From: an uncultured Pseudomonadales bacterium | GTDB lineage: Bacteria > Pseudomonadota > Gammaproteobacteria > Pseudomonadales > Pseudohongiellaceae | Reading direction: 5' to 3' | Assembly: GCA_943842505.1 (NCBI GenBank) | Contig: CALTDI010000010.1 | Location: 124,001 to 188,000, forward strand | Length of the DNA stretch: 64,000 nt | Shown: one piece after another, positions 9,216 to 18,302 of the stretch | How positions within the stretch are numbered: position 1 is the first letter of the stretch | How the letters are laid out: the number at the start of each line of letters is the position of its first letter | Notes under the pieces: generated by a model | What the model was told of the DNA's origin: nothing | The model's input: the letters and a program-made list of their open reading frames with translations, nothing else | Database searches by the model: none | Program-made: the position numbers and the translations under genes

Positions 9216-10193
9216 ATGAAGACAAGAATCACCGAGCTGCTGGGCATCCAGCATCCAGTCGTGCAGGGGGGCATGCAATGGGTAGGTTTGGCGGAGCTAG
9301 CATCCGCAGTATCCAATGCAGGAGGCCTGGGAATCATAACAGGCCTAACGCAGCCCACGCCGGAAGACCTGCTCAAGGAGATCGATCGCTGTAAGTCGAT
9401 GACCGACAAGCCTTTTGGGGTGAATCTGACCATTCTGCCTACTATTAAACCCGTGCCCTATGAGGAATATGCCCGAGCCATTGTGGATTCTGGTGTCAAG
9501 ATTGTTGAGACAGCGGGTCGCAACCCAGAACCCTTTCTGCCAATGTTTAAAGAGGCAGGTATTAAGGTTATTCATAAATGCACATCGATACGCCATTCAT
9601 TGAAGGCCGAGAAGATTGGCTGCGATGCGGTTAGTGTCGATGGTTTCGAGTGTGCGGGTCACCCAGGTGAGGATGATGTCACCAATATGATCTTGCTGCC
9701 TCTGGCCGCTCGAAGATTAAAGATTCCTTTTCTCGCATCCGGAGGCTTGGGCGATGGCAGGGGCCTGGCTGCGGCACTTGCTCTGGGTGCTGGCGGCATC
9801 AATATGGGAACACGCTTCATGGTAACCAAGGAGGCCCCCATTCATGACAACGTGAAGCGCAGGATGATAGAGGCAACGGAATTAGACACGGCGCTCATCT
9901 ATCGCTCGCTACGAAACACTGCGCGTGTTTTCAAGAACAGTGTCGCGGAGCAGGTCGTAGAAATCGAATCTCGGCCCGGCGAGACAAAATTTGAAGACAT
10001 TCAGCCCCTGGTGCAAGGTGTTAAGGGCAGGGAGCTTTTTGATGGCGGAGACCTCGACAAAGGAATCTGGTCGGCGGGCATGATTGTTGGATTGATAGAT
10101 GACAATCCAAGCTGTGAGGATTTAATCTCAAGAATAGTTGCCGAGGCGGAAGATATTATTTCCAATCGTCTGGCTGGAATGGTCGCAGGATAG
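9216..10193 (+). CDS. Nitronate monooxygenase / NPD-family flavoprotein
   Basis: A TIM-barrel FMN protein of the 2-nitropropane dioxygenase family. Visible features are GGMQWVGLAELASAVSNAGG at the start, the central VDGFECAGHPGEDD, and the phosphate-binding SGGLGDGRGLAAALALGAGG. Members oxidise alkyl nitronates or act as FabK-like enoyl-ACP reductases; the sequence alone does not decide. The ATG at 9216 is preferred over an upstream GTG at 9198 because GGAGA sits 5 bases before it. It is followed by an SDR gene 69 bp away, probably one operon. Confidence 0.87.
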   Translation: MKTRITELLGIQHPVVQGGMQWVGLAELASAVSNAGGLGIITGLTQPTPEDLLKEIDRCKSMTDKPFGVNLTILPTIKPVPYEEYARAIVDSGVKIVETAGRNPEPFLPMFKEAGIKVIHKCTSIRHSLKAEKIGCDAVSVDGFECAGHPGEDDVTNMILLPLAARRLKIPFLASGGLGDGRGLAAALALGAGGINMGTRFMVTKEAPIHDNVKRRMIEATELDTALIYRSLRNTARVFKNSVAEQVVEIESRPGETKFEDIQPLVQGVKGRELFDGGDLDKGIWSAGMIVGLIDDNPSCEDLISRIVAEAEDIISNRLAGMVAG

Positions 10194-10262
10194 AACGCAG
10201 AGCGGTCACGTTATGGTGGCAGTGGTTTAAGAAAAATCAACTTAGTAGGAATCTAAAATACT

Positions 10263-11072
10263 ATGCAAGTTAAAGATAAAGTCATTGTAGTTACCGGTGG
10301 TGCGAGCGGCATCGGAAAATCACTCTGCGAGAGATTCGCAAAAGAAGGCGCGAAGGCAGTGGTAGTGTCTGATATCGATCAGGCAGGCATCGACGCGACA
10401 GTCGCCGACATTAGCGCCAGCACTCAGGCGCTAGGGGTAAGAACAAACGTCGCCGACGAGAATGAGGTGAACGATCTGGTTGCACAGACGCTGGAGAAAT
10501 TTGGTCAGATCGATCTGTTCTGTTCCAATGCCGGTATCTTCACAGCCGGTGGTGAGAATGTCAGTACGGATGCCTGGCAATCGATCTGGGATATTAATGT
10601 TATGTCCCATGTGTTTGCGGCTAGGGCCGTGCTGCCCGCTATGCTTGAGCGTGGCGAGGGTTACTTTTTGAATACGTCGTCGGCGGCAGGTCTATTGAGT
10701 CAGGTGGGTTCGGCGCCGTACTCGGTGACAAAACATGCTGCCATCGGTTTCGCCGAGTGGCTATCGATTACCTATGGCAAGCGTGGCATCAAGGTCTCGG
10801 TGCTATGTCCTCAGGCCGTGCGTACAGCGATGACGGCAGGGGGCGACGGTGGCGTGGCAGGTCTGGATGGTATGTTGGAGCCGGATAGATTAGCAGACAC
10901 GGTCATGGAGACTCTGGAGTCAGAGCAATTCCTCTGTCTGCCGCACCCGGAGGTGTTGACCTATATGCGCAGGAAGACTGATGACTACGATCGCTGGCTT
11001 GGCGGTATGCGTCGCCTGCAGGGTCAATTTGAAGAGGTCTATAAGAACAGAGAAGAATCCCAGGATAGCTAA
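10263..11072 (+). CDS. Short-chain dehydrogenase/reductase (SDR)
   Basis: A 269-residue classical SDR. The nucleotide-binding motif TGGASGIG is near residues 11-18, NAG follows near residue 90, and the catalytic Tyr and Lys are in PYSVTKHA near residue 156, preceded by the catalytic serine in NTSSAAG. It should oxidise or reduce an alcohol/ketone with NAD(P)(H); the substrate is unknown. It lies between the nitronate monooxygenase-like gene and an exported hydrolase, with spacings of 69 and 24 bp that suggest co-transcription. Confidence 0.9.
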   Translation: MQVKDKVIVVTGGASGIGKSLCERFAKEGAKAVVVSDIDQAGIDATVADISASTQALGVRTNVADENEVNDLVAQTLEKFGQIDLFCSNAGIFTAGGENVSTDAWQSIWDINVMSHVFAARAVLPAMLERGEGYFLNTSSAAGLLSQVGSAPYSVTKHAAIGFAEWLSITYGKRGIKVSVLCPQAVRTAMTAGGDGGVAGLDGMLEPDRLADTVMETLESEQFLCLPHPEVLTYMRRKTDDYDRWLGGMRRLQGQFEEVYKNREESQDS

Positions 11073-11096
11073 AACTACCTTTATCGGAGGCGCGAG

Positions 11097-11777
11097 ATGA
11101 AAACACTGACTTCATTCCTTATGTTCTGCTGCTGTCTGCTGGCCATGACAGCGAGTCAGGCGCAAGAGCGCATTACCCTGGCAGATGGCTCGGTTCTCAA
11201 TGTGTTCATGGTCGCGCCAGAGATTGAATCCGATGAGGCCTATCCGCTAGTGATACTCATGGGCGGTGGACCGGGTAATGCATCGATATCACAGGACACT
11301 TCGCGCTGGCTGGGTAGCGGGTTTGCGCGCAGAGGCTGGATGGTCGCCGTGCCCATATCGCCTACGAACCGCTCTTTCCGAGGTGCGGCGAGCAATGCGC
11401 TGATAGTGGAGTTAATCTTGGAGCTGCAGAAACGAGAGAATATTGCCGAGGGCAAGGTGCTACTGGCGGGTGTTTCCAATGGTGGGATGTCGGCGTTGGA
11501 AATTGCACGGCGCAATCCACAGAATTATCTAGGCGTGGCGGCGGTGCCTGCAATATCCAATGAGAATACAGAAAACGATGCGTTAAGGGATTTTCCTGTC
11601 TACTTGCGTATCGGTGGAGATGATCAGCTGGGCTGGGCGGATCGCTTTGAGGAAACTGTGGCTAGCTTGAGCAGTGCCGGTGTTGACTTGAATGCCGATG
11701 TTATCTACGGAGCACCGCATATGTTTAGGATGGAGTGGGAGTCGCTGGCAAGTTGGCTGGAAGAAATACAAGACTAG
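11097..11777 (+). CDS. Exported alpha/beta hydrolase
   Basis: A 226-residue protein with a signal peptide (1-22, ending SQAQ). The nucleophile elbow is GVSNG, a likely oxyanion loop is LMGGGPGN, and the acid and histidine are in GGDDQ and GAPHMF, so the catalytic triad is complete. It is probably a periplasmic esterase or peptidase-like hydrolase. CGGAGG lies shortly before the ATG, and the gap to the SDR gene is 24 bp, so it likely belongs to the same operon. Confidence 0.82.
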   Translation: MKTLTSFLMFCCCLLAMTASQAQERITLADGSVLNVFMVAPEIESDEAYPLVILMGGGPGNASISQDTSRWLGSGFARRGWMVAVPISPTNRSFRGAASNALIVELILELQKRENIAEGKVLLAGVSNGGMSALEIARRNPQNYLGVAAVPAISNENTENDALRDFPVYLRIGGDDQLGWADRFEETVASLSSAGVDLNADVIYGAPHMFRMEWESLASWLEEIQD

Positions 11778-11859
11778 AGTTTGTAAGCCCGGTTCTAGTG
11801 CGATGATTAGATTAGTGAGTTTGACAATAAAACCTAGCAATTGATCTACGGAGAAAAAC

Positions 11860-12358
11860 ATGAATATTCGAAAAACTTTACTATCACTAGCGTTGCTTGC
11901 AATGGCAGCACTTTCTTCCTCTAGCTTTGCAGGACCGCCGGCGAAGGTTGCCGATCTGGCGTGGATGACTGGCAATTGGGCAGGAAATTTAGGCCCGAAC
12001 CAGCTGGAAGAGAACTGGATAATGGGCGAGGCTGGTTCGATAGCCGCCATGGTCAGAATGACCGGTGAGGGTGCGACCAGCATGTTCGAGATGATCACTA
12101 TCGAGGAGGTGGACGGCTCCTCTGATGTTGCATATCCAGCAGTGGGATCCAGGCATGGTGGCTCGTACAGAGGGTCCGCAGGAAATGGAGCTTGAGACTA
12201 TTACGAGTAACAGCGTAAAATTTAAAGCCACATCAGAAGGTGGCATGTCTTCTCTGGGCTATAGCCATCCCGATGCCGAGACGTTCATCATTCATGTCGA
12301 AAACCCCGGCCGCCCTGTTTTCGACATTACCTTGCAGTCGCGCAGTATCTGGAAGTAG
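11860..12358 (+). pseudogene. DUF6265-like exported protein, single frameshift
   Basis: The first frame (11860-12195) gives a signal peptide ending SSFAG and the family start LAWMTGNWAG, LEENWIMGEAG and FEMITIEEVDGS. The expected continuation (MLHIQQWDP, FKATSEGG, ETFIIHVENP) is in the next frame, 12125-12358. Reading TCC TCT GATG as TCC CTG ATG, that is removing one T near 12118-12121, fuses the two halves into a protein of about 165 residues. It is either a decayed gene or a base-call error. The role of this lipocalin-like family is not known. It may belong to the 9216 operon, with an 82-bp gap. Confidence 0.65.
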
Positions 12359-12452
12359 ATAGCCGAGATTGGAAAGATAAGAATCAATAGGCGAGACAGC
12401 TTCGCATAAGCACCGAGAGAAGGGGCTCAATAGAATTCTTTTTTTTTGGTGT

Positions 12453-12902
12453 TCAGATAAGCAGGCCGCGACGTTTCAGTCCCGCGGCGATGGCCTGCAT
12501 TATCTCACTATCACGACTCGCATTGAACGCGGGCGCGCTCTCCCAGTCGTAGAACCACACCGGCTTTAGTCTAAGTTCTTCAGGCTCATCTTCGAATCGT
12601 GGAAATACGTGGGCATGCAATGCGGGTTCGACGTTGCCCAGCATCTCGTAGTTGATGCGCACGGCGCCGGTTATCTCCAGAATAACATCGCCCACGACGG
12701 ACATCTCATGGAGGAATATTCTTCGAGTTTCATCATCCATCTCGTTGAGATGAGGCACGACTGGGTCCGGCAGGAGGAGGCTATAGCCACGCAGAAACTG
12801 CACGTCGCCCAGCACTACCCAGCCTGACTTCAGGCGGCAGATCATCTTTGGGTAGTCGCCAGATCGGCATAGCCTTACACGTTCATGAATTAGAGTAGTC
12901 AT
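12453..12902 (-). CDS. HIT-family hydrolase
   Basis: A 149-residue cytoplasmic protein. The histidine-triad variant HAHVFPRF lies near residues 97-104, in the usual place for HIT nucleotide hydrolases such as diadenosine tetraphosphate hydrolases. The N-terminal YPKMICRLKSGWVVLGD contains the typical substrate pocket strand. The last histidine of a full HxHxH motif is replaced by Pro, as in HxHxxP-like relatives. The substrate is probably a dinucleoside polyphosphate or AMP conjugate, by family inference. Confidence 0.8.
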   Translation of the reverse strand: MTTLIHERVRLCRSGDYPKMICRLKSGWVVLGDVQFLRGYSLLLPDPVVPHLNEMDDETRRIFLHEMSVVGDVILEITGAVRINYEMLGNVEPALHAHVFPRFEDEPEELRLKPVWFYDWESAPAFNASRDSEIMQAIAAGLKRRGLLI

Positions 12903-12915
12903 CTGTGCCGCTTTG

Positions 12916-12986
12916 GGGTGGGTGATAGATTGGGTAGTGGACTGGATAGTGGATTGGGTGATGGGGCAGTAGAAAACTACTGCCCT
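12916..12986. repeat. GT-rich imperfect tandem repeat plus hairpin
   Basis: Degenerate units of about 12 bases (TTGGGTAGTGGA-like) repeat at 12927-12964. They are followed by a strong hairpin at 12964-12985 with arms GGGCAGTAG and CTACTGCCC around AAAA. The hairpin lies downstream of the VOC gene on the minus strand, but the T-run is on the plus side and short, so a terminator role is only possible. Confidence 0.5.
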
Positions 12987-13030
12987 TTCAAATCGATTGG
13001 AAAGCGCTTTCAGCCAATGACTCGTTCTTG

Positions 13031-13435
13031 CTAGGAGACTTCCAGCAGTTCGACCCAGTTACCATCGGGGTCGGCAATGATGGCGATGGTGATGCCTTCG
13101 CGCACGACCTTGGCTGGAACTACTATTTTAGCTCCAGAGGCCGCCGCTTTATCGACGCACGCCTCGAGATTGCCAACCGTAATCGTCCAGTAACGGTAGC
13201 CATGAGCTCCGCGAATGCCGCCGGGGGCCGCGTCTGCCGGTGCGGCGGGGTCAAGCTCGATGACCTTGATCACGCTGTCGCCAACCTTGAAGCGATTCAT
13301 GGTGCCGCCACCGGGCATGGGAATGGATGCTTCGAACTGTAGCCCGAGGGTTTCACCATAGAAAGTCATCATGGCATCTATGTCTTTGGCAACGATTCCA
13401 ATATCGATAGCCGCTTTTTTAACATCGACTGACAT
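13031..13435 (-). CDS. VOC-family (glyoxalase/bleomycin-resistance fold) protein
   Basis: A 134-residue protein made of two beta-alpha-beta-beta-beta modules typical of the vicinal oxygen chelate fold, with IGIVAKDIDAMMTFYGETLGL at the start and IIADPDGNWVELLEVS at the end, the latter holding the usual metal-ligand glutamate. The reaction may be isomerisation, ring cleavage or lyase; it cannot be assigned. It lies 12 bp downstream of the aldehyde dehydrogenase gene on the same strand, so the two are likely co-transcribed and may handle a shared aldehyde or ketone. Confidence 0.85.
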   Translation of the reverse strand: MSVDVKKAAIDIGIVAKDIDAMMTFYGETLGLQFEASIPMPGGGTMNRFKVGDSVIKVIELDPAAPADAAPGGIRGAHGYRYWTITVGNLEACVDKAAASGAKIVVPAKVVREGITIAIIADPDGNWVELLEVS

Positions 13436-13447
13436 AGCAGATTCCTC

Positions 13448-14872
13448 TTAGGCAGCGCCAAGCATGGCTTTGGTTTCCAAAAACTCTTCGAAGCCTTCCA
13501 GGCCCCACTCGCGACCATTTCCGGACTTCTTATAGCCGCCAAATGGGGATGAGAAGTCTGGGCCTGCGCCGTTGATATGCACCATGCCGGTTCTGATCTG
13601 TCGCGCGATCTGTTCGGCGTGAGCGGGCTCTCCCGACACGTAGCCAGACAGGCCATATTCGGTGTCGTTAGCTATACGAACGGCATCTGCATCATCTTCG
13701 TAGCCGATGATGGACAGCACTGGCCCGAAAATTTCTTCGCGCGCGATAGTCATATCATTCGTTACATTGGCGAATACCGTAGGCTGAATAAAATAACCTG
13801 TCTCGATGCCTTCGGGGCGGCCTGGGCCGCCAACGATTAGTTCGGCGCCTTCTGCGATACCCTTCTCAATCAAGGCTGTGATCTTGTTGAACTGCAGCTC
13901 GCTAACTACAGGCCCCAGTCTGGTTTTTTCATCGGACGGATCTCCGACGCTTGCCTTTGCCGCGGCAGCCTTCGCGATCTCGATCGCCTCCGCCATGCGC
14001 GCCTTTGGCACCAGCATACGAGTGGGTGCATTGCAGGACTGACCGCTATTACCGAAGCAGCCGATGACGCCGCCGCCGACTGCCTTGGTCAGGTCGGCAT
14101 CGTCAAGGATTATGTTCGCAGACTTGCCGCCTAACTCCTGAGTGACGCGCTTGATGCCGTCCGCTGCCGCCTTCGCAACTTCCTGGCCGGCGCGAGTAGA
14201 GCCCGTAAATGAAACAACGTCGATTTCAGGGTGTGCAGATATTGCTGCGCCGACCGTAGGGCCGTCGCCATTGACTAGATTGAACACGCCGGCAGGCAAG
14301 CCAGAGTCCGCGATAATCTCGGCCAGGATGTAGGCGCTCAGTGGGGCTATCTCGCTAGGCTTTAGTACGATGGTGCAACCCGCGGCAATGGCTGGGGCGA
14401 CCTTGCAGGCGATCTGGTTAAGTGGCCAGTTCCATGGCGTGATAAACCCGCAGACACCAGCGGGTTCCTTCACTATCTTGGTGGTGCCTCGTATTTCTTC
14501 GAATTCGTAGCTGTCCAGAATGCCGAGGATATTGGCAAAATGACCCATGCCGCTGCCTAGTTGTGCAGTCTTGGCCATCCCCATTGGGGCGCCCATCTCA
14601 TTGGAGATAGCCGTGGCGATCTCGTCGCCGCGTGTCTTCATTCCAGCGATTATGTTGCCGATAACGGCTTTGCGTTCTTCGATTGTCGATTGTGACCAGG
14701 CTGGGAAGGCGGCTCTGGCAGCTTTTGCCGCAGCGTCGACGTCGTCGGCGGTTCCCATGCTTATAGTTGCAAATGCTTTCTCTGTCGCAGGGTTTATCAC
14801 ATCAAGCGTTGGGCGGCCTGAGGGTTCTACCCATTCGCCATTAATGAAGAATTTGTTGTAAGCCTTGGTCAT
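13448..14872 (-). CDS. NAD(P)-dependent aldehyde dehydrogenase
   Basis: A 474-residue full-length ALDH. The catalytic pair is Glu246 in QELGGKSAN and Cys280 in GNSGQSCNAPTR. The coenzyme loop is FTGSTRAGQ near 222-230, and the PWNWPLNQ motif is near 146-153. It converts an aldehyde to a carboxylate in the cytoplasm. The downstream VOC gene forms a two-gene operon with it. The substrate is not deducible. Confidence 0.93.
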   Translation of the reverse strand: MTKAYNKFFINGEWVEPSGRPTLDVINPATEKAFATISMGTADDVDAAAKAARAAFPAWSQSTIEERKAVIGNIIAGMKTRGDEIATAISNEMGAPMGMAKTAQLGSGMGHFANILGILDSYEFEEIRGTTKIVKEPAGVCGFITPWNWPLNQIACKVAPAIAAGCTIVLKPSEIAPLSAYILAEIIADSGLPAGVFNLVNGDGPTVGAAISAHPEIDVVSFTGSTRAGQEVAKAAADGIKRVTQELGGKSANIILDDADLTKAVGGGVIGCFGNSGQSCNAPTRMLVPKARMAEAIEIAKAAAAKASVGDPSDEKTRLGPVVSELQFNKITALIEKGIAEGAELIVGGPGRPEGIETGYFIQPTVFANVTNDMTIAREEIFGPVLSIIGYEDDADAVRIANDTEYGLSGYVSGEPAHAEQIARQIRTGMVHINGAGPDFSSPFGGYKKSGNGREWGLEGFEEFLETKAMLGAA

Positions 14873-15017
14873 TTTGCTACTCCTGTCAATTCGATTACAC
14901 TGTCGTGGTGTTCAGTTTACTACTCGTCATCTGCCGCTGATATCGGCTGGCTAGTATACCTGATTTTCCGGACATCATAAGTGCCAATCTGACTGTCAGT
15001 TTCCAAAGAAGGATGCA

Positions 15018-15782
15018 ATGTTTAACTCTTTAAAGCGCATCATCGGTGAGCGCCTCGCGGCCTTTCTCAGCAAAGATCTGCCGGGTTATCAGCGTCTGGA
15101 TACCATTGCTATAGCGGATGTAGCCAGCACTCTCGAGAAGGGAGATATCGTACTGGTCGACGGCAATACGCGAATCAGCACAGCTATAAAATATCTAACC
15201 CAGTCAACCTGGTCCCATGCCTGCCTCTATATAGGCGAGAGCGGAGCAGACAGTTCTCAACTCAATCTTATCGAGGCAGATCTAAAGAATGGGGTGCATC
15301 TGATTAACCTGGATCACTATGCCAATTTCAATCTAAGAATCTGCAGGCCGGTGAATCTTAGCGCAGAGGAATCGGGTCAACTTGTGGAGTTTGCAAAGAA
15401 GCGACTTGGCCATTTGTATGATCTGAAGAACGTAGTGGATCTAATTCGCTATGTTATTCAGAAACCAGCCGTGCCCAATCGCTATCGGCGATCCTTGCTA
15501 AGTCTGGGTAGTGGTGAGCCTACTAAGGCGATCTGTTCGACCCTGATTGCGGAGGCATTTCAATCAATCAATTATCCGATTCTGCCGCGGCGAGATCACG
15601 AGAAGGGAGAAGAGGGTGAGGTGCCGCTCCTATATAAGCCACACTTTACGCATTTTACGCCACGAGATTTTGATCTATCTCCGTACTTCAGAATCGTCAA
15701 GCCTACGATTGAAAATGGTTTCGATCACCACAGCTTGCTCTGGAAATCAATTAAGAGCGAGGACGAGGTTCCCGGCTTCTGA
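15018..15782 (+). CDS. YiiX/YebB-like permuted NlpC/P60 (papain-like) hydrolase
   Basis: A 254-residue protein. Features of the permuted NlpC/P60 group are LEKGDIVLVDG, the histidine in WSHACLYIGE near residue 76 and the nucleophile Cys in KAICSTLIAEAF near residue 174. Such enzymes cleave amide bonds in peptidoglycan or lipids. No signal peptide or membrane segment is obvious. It is convergent with the S41-like gene, 10 bp away. Confidence 0.8.
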   Translation: MFNSLKRIIGERLAAFLSKDLPGYQRLDTIAIADVASTLEKGDIVLVDGNTRISTAIKYLTQSTWSHACLYIGESGADSSQLNLIEADLKNGVHLINLDHYANFNLRICRPVNLSAEESGQLVEFAKKRLGHLYDLKNVVDLIRYVIQKPAVPNRYRRSLLSLGSGEPTKAICSTLIAEAFQSINYPILPRRDHEKGEEGEVPLLYKPHFTHFTPRDFDLSPYFRIVKPTIENGFDHHSLLWKSIKSEDEVPGF

Positions 15783-15792
15783 TTGCTCTGTT

Positions 15793-16863
15793 CTAGATTC
15801 TTCCTAACAGAACATCTACAGCCGCTTCAAACTGCGGGTCGCTGCGACCACCTTGTGCATAGGGGAAGGCGATCACCTGCTTGGGTGCAACTCCAACATC
15901 CTCGAACGGCTGTCCATCGATGAGGGTCTGGTCTGCGGGTAGATAGCGAAATGTATCTTCGTTCACTGTGAATGGGCCGATCTCGCCAGCGCTCTTCTCA
16001 CCGAGTGTGGTCACTCTGCCTATCTTCGACAGGGCATGCGCAAATAGTTCTGCGCCGCCTCGAGTCTGGGCGTTAATCAAAACCACAATAGGTTTAGTGA
16101 ATACACGGTTGGCACTGGATGCAAAACTCGATTCTATAGCGGCGTGTGAATTAGAGTCATTCGATGCCGTGAAGCTGACGCGAGAATTTCTGATAAACAT
16201 GTCTAAGTGGTTGCTGCTCAGATAGCCATACGAGTTACGCAGATCTATTATTAAACCATCGCTATTAGTAAACCCACTCATAGCTACTTCCAGGGAGAAC
16301 AAGTCCGAAGTGGCCCTGGAGAGTCCCCAGAAGCGGATATAGCCAATAGTCTTATTCCCCAGGGGAAATGCCTGCATGCTATTTAATGTGGCGGTGCGAT
16401 AGCTGTCATAGAGATTCTCGAATACCGGCACGGTATCGACAGTTTCCAGATTCCCAAGCTTTTCATATTCCACGCGGTACTCGGAAGGATTTGGAGTAAA
16501 ACCAAGGCCGCCGGTATCATCGGCGTTGAAGGAGTAGACAGGGTGATAGGGCTCGCCGTTGACCCGAACTATAGTGTCGCCACGCTCGATTCCCCCTTGG
16601 TGGGCAGGGTAGCCCTCCAGAGCGGCGGTTACTCGATATCCGCCTTCCGCCTTCTGCACCGTAACGCCAATATGATTCAGCGGGATGCGCTCTCTCACGC
16701 TCGGGGCCTGAAAAGCCTGAATCAAGTAGTAGTCTAGCGTGTCTGGAGAAAATTCATACCCGCTACTAGCCTGTGCCCCCGCGAATTGAGATACAAGAGC
16801 GCTTAGCGCAATGAGAACCCAGTGGGAGTAAGGTCTTGTCACAGGAATCATAGTGAGATGCAT
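15793..16863 (-). CDS. S41-family peptidase-like protein with degenerate active site
   Basis: A 356-residue exported protein (signal peptide about 1-31, ending AGAQA). A PDZ-like segment (about 63-120; GGIERGDTIVRVNGEPY) is followed by the tail-specific protease core (about 165-320). In active S41 enzymes the nucleophile serine sits three residues before a conserved Glu and the base lysine lies about 22 residues later. Here those positions are Gly269 in TRGGAE and Glu294 in GEKSAGEIG. The Ser/Lys dyad therefore seems lost and it may bind peptides rather than cut them. The start could also be an ATG four codons in. Confidence 0.8.
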   Translation of the reverse strand: MHLTMIPVTRPYSHWVLIALSALVSQFAGAQASSGYEFSPDTLDYYLIQAFQAPSVRERIPLNHIGVTVQKAEGGYRVTAALEGYPAHQGGIERGDTIVRVNGEPYHPVYSFNADDTGGLGFTPNPSEYRVEYEKLGNLETVDTVPVFENLYDSYRTATLNSMQAFPLGNKTIGYIRFWGLSRATSDLFSLEVAMSGFTNSDGLIIDLRNSYGYLSSNHLDMFIRNSRVSFTASNDSNSHAAIESSFASSANRVFTKPIVVLINAQTRGGAELFAHALSKIGRVTTLGEKSAGEIGPFTVNEDTFRYLPADQTLIDGQPFEDVGVAPKQVIAFPYAQGGRSDPQFEAAVDVLLGRI

Positions 16864-16880
16864 CGAGTGGTTTGCATCGC

Positions 16881-17510
16881 TTATTCAATAATGGCCATAG
16901 CACGTTGTGCGGCCGGTCTTTGGTAGTGGCGGTCACGCAGTGCGGTAAATTTGTCGGGCACATCGAACTCGAACCGGATCGCCCAGTTAAATGTATGTGC
17001 AAGCAGGAGGTCTACCATACAAAACTCGTTACCTAAGACATACTCGTTGTCATTTTCGCCTAACAAATGATCTAGAGCATTGACGGCCTTGTTGAATTCA
17101 AATTTTGCGGTATCGAACATAGCGGGAATTCGATACTCCTCAGGTAGTGCAAACATGTGCTTGCCTTTAGACCAGAGTGGTTGCTCGAGCTCGGCAAGGA
17201 TGAAATAAGATAGCTCGTCGAGTTTTGCATAGGCCGGAGTGCTTACCTTGGGTAGCAAGCCGGAGTCCGGTGCGCTTCGGGCTATGTAGTTCAGTATTGC
17301 AAAACACTCGGTAAGTACGAGATCTCCATCTACCAGGGTAGGTACCTTGCCCTGAACATTGAGTTCCAGATAGCTGGGGTGTTTGGCGCTGTCGGTATCT
17401 GTGCTATCGGTGCGCAGCGTAGTGTTTACATAGTCGTATTCTAGCCCGCTTTCTTCCAGTGCCCAGAGAGCTCGGAACGATCGCGATTGGCCCATACCAT
17501 AGAGTTTCAT
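16881..17510 (-). CDS. Glutathione S-transferase family protein
   Basis: A 209-residue GST. The N-terminal thioredoxin-like half (1-80) has MKLYGMGQSRSFRALWALEE and the cis-proline in GKVPTLVDGDLVLTEC with the following acidic residue that binds glutathione. The helical C-terminal half ends LAHTFNWAIRF and RPAAQRAMAI. It is cytoplasmic. The substrate is unknown. It lies 17 bp upstream of the S41-like gene on the same strand, so the two may share a transcript. Confidence 0.9.
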   Translation of the reverse strand: MKLYGMGQSRSFRALWALEESGLEYDYVNTTLRTDSTDTDSAKHPSYLELNVQGKVPTLVDGDLVLTECFAILNYIARSAPDSGLLPKVSTPAYAKLDELSYFILAELEQPLWSKGKHMFALPEEYRIPAMFDTAKFEFNKAVNALDHLLGENDNEYVLGNEFCMVDLLLAHTFNWAIRFEFDVPDKFTALRDRHYQRPAAQRAMAIIE

Positions 17511-17530
17511 TGGATAATTCTTCCTGTCTT

Positions 17531-17572
17531 AAAAAACAAATGGTGTCGCCTTCGAAGGCAACACCATTTTGG
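17531..17572 (-). terminator. Rho-independent terminator
   Basis: An inverted repeat with AATGGTGT and GCCTTC pairing to GAAGGC and ACACCATT forms a long hairpin. On the minus strand it is followed by a T-rich run. It ends the transcript of the endostatin-fold gene just upstream. Confidence 0.8.
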
Positions 17573-17593
17573 GGGCTTCGGTGCCTGCTAAGA

Positions 17594-18247
17594 TTAATCG
17601 ATTGCGAAGCAGTAGAAGTAACCGGCACCACCCGTGGCTACGAGATCGGGTTGGCTGCAACCCCTTGAGCCGTGTGCGCTATTCCAGGACGTTGGGTTTG
17701 CCCCACCGCCGGTTCTGTCGAAGTGGCCCACCTGAGCAGAACCTTCACCGTTGCTAGTCCAGTTGTTGCAGGTGTGATTCGAACCGTCATCGATAAGGCG
17801 GCCGCTCAGTGAAGAGCCGGTCAGAATGTCGTGTTGATTCGGGGTGTCGCCACGGCCGTTAACCTGGTCGCCATTTTCGGTAATTGAATTCGCTTTACCA
17901 AGCTGCATATATTCGCTGTGCAGGTTGTTGAGCGTGCTAGCTACTTCAACGCCTTCGGCGTTGTACCAGGGGCCAAACCCGATGCGCTCTCTGGCATTCA
18001 CGCGAGGAGAGCTTGCGGTCTCATGTGCGCTTAGATAGGCGCGCCAGGTCTTGCCGCGAGAACCCGCAGCGGACGCTAGTGTCGCGCAGTGAGCATCGGC
18101 TCCGGCCAGGCCGCCAAGGTTGGCGCCATCGCCCGAGCCCTCACTAGTAATGAAGAAGCTCATTTCATTTTCTTGTGAGTTGATCGTGCTAAATGTAGCG
18201 GCTGCCGAAATGGCGATAGCGGAAGCTAATAGTAATTTTTTGTTCAT
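17594..18247 (-). CDS. Secreted endostatin/collagen-XV-like fold protein
   Basis: A 217-residue protein with a signal peptide. The mature part shows the pattern of bacterial endostatin-like lectin-fold proteins: FITSEGSGDGANLGGLAGAD, HCATLASAAG, TWRAYLS, and a late Cys-rich SRGCSQPDL...FYCFAID. Several cysteines suggest disulfides outside the cell. Function is unknown; the fold is known from C-type-lectin-like domains. The ATG at 18247 is chosen because AAGGAG lies 7 bases upstream, while the ATG at 18253 is too close. It lies 56 bp downstream of a quinoprotein gene on the same strand. Confidence 0.75.
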   Translation of the reverse strand: MNKKLLLASAIAISAAATFSTINSQENEMSFFITSEGSGDGANLGGLAGADAHCATLASAAGSRGKTWRAYLSAHETASSPRVNARERIGFGPWYNAEGVEVASTLNNLHSEYMQLGKANSITENGDQVNGRGDTPNQHDILTGSSLSGRLIDDGSNHTCNNWTSNGEGSAQVGHFDRTGGGANPTSWNSAHGSRGCSQPDLVATGGAGYFYCFAID

Positions 18248-18302
18248 ATACATACTCCTTATTATAAATTTTGTTATTGAATAGTTTGATTCTCTATAAG
18301 CA

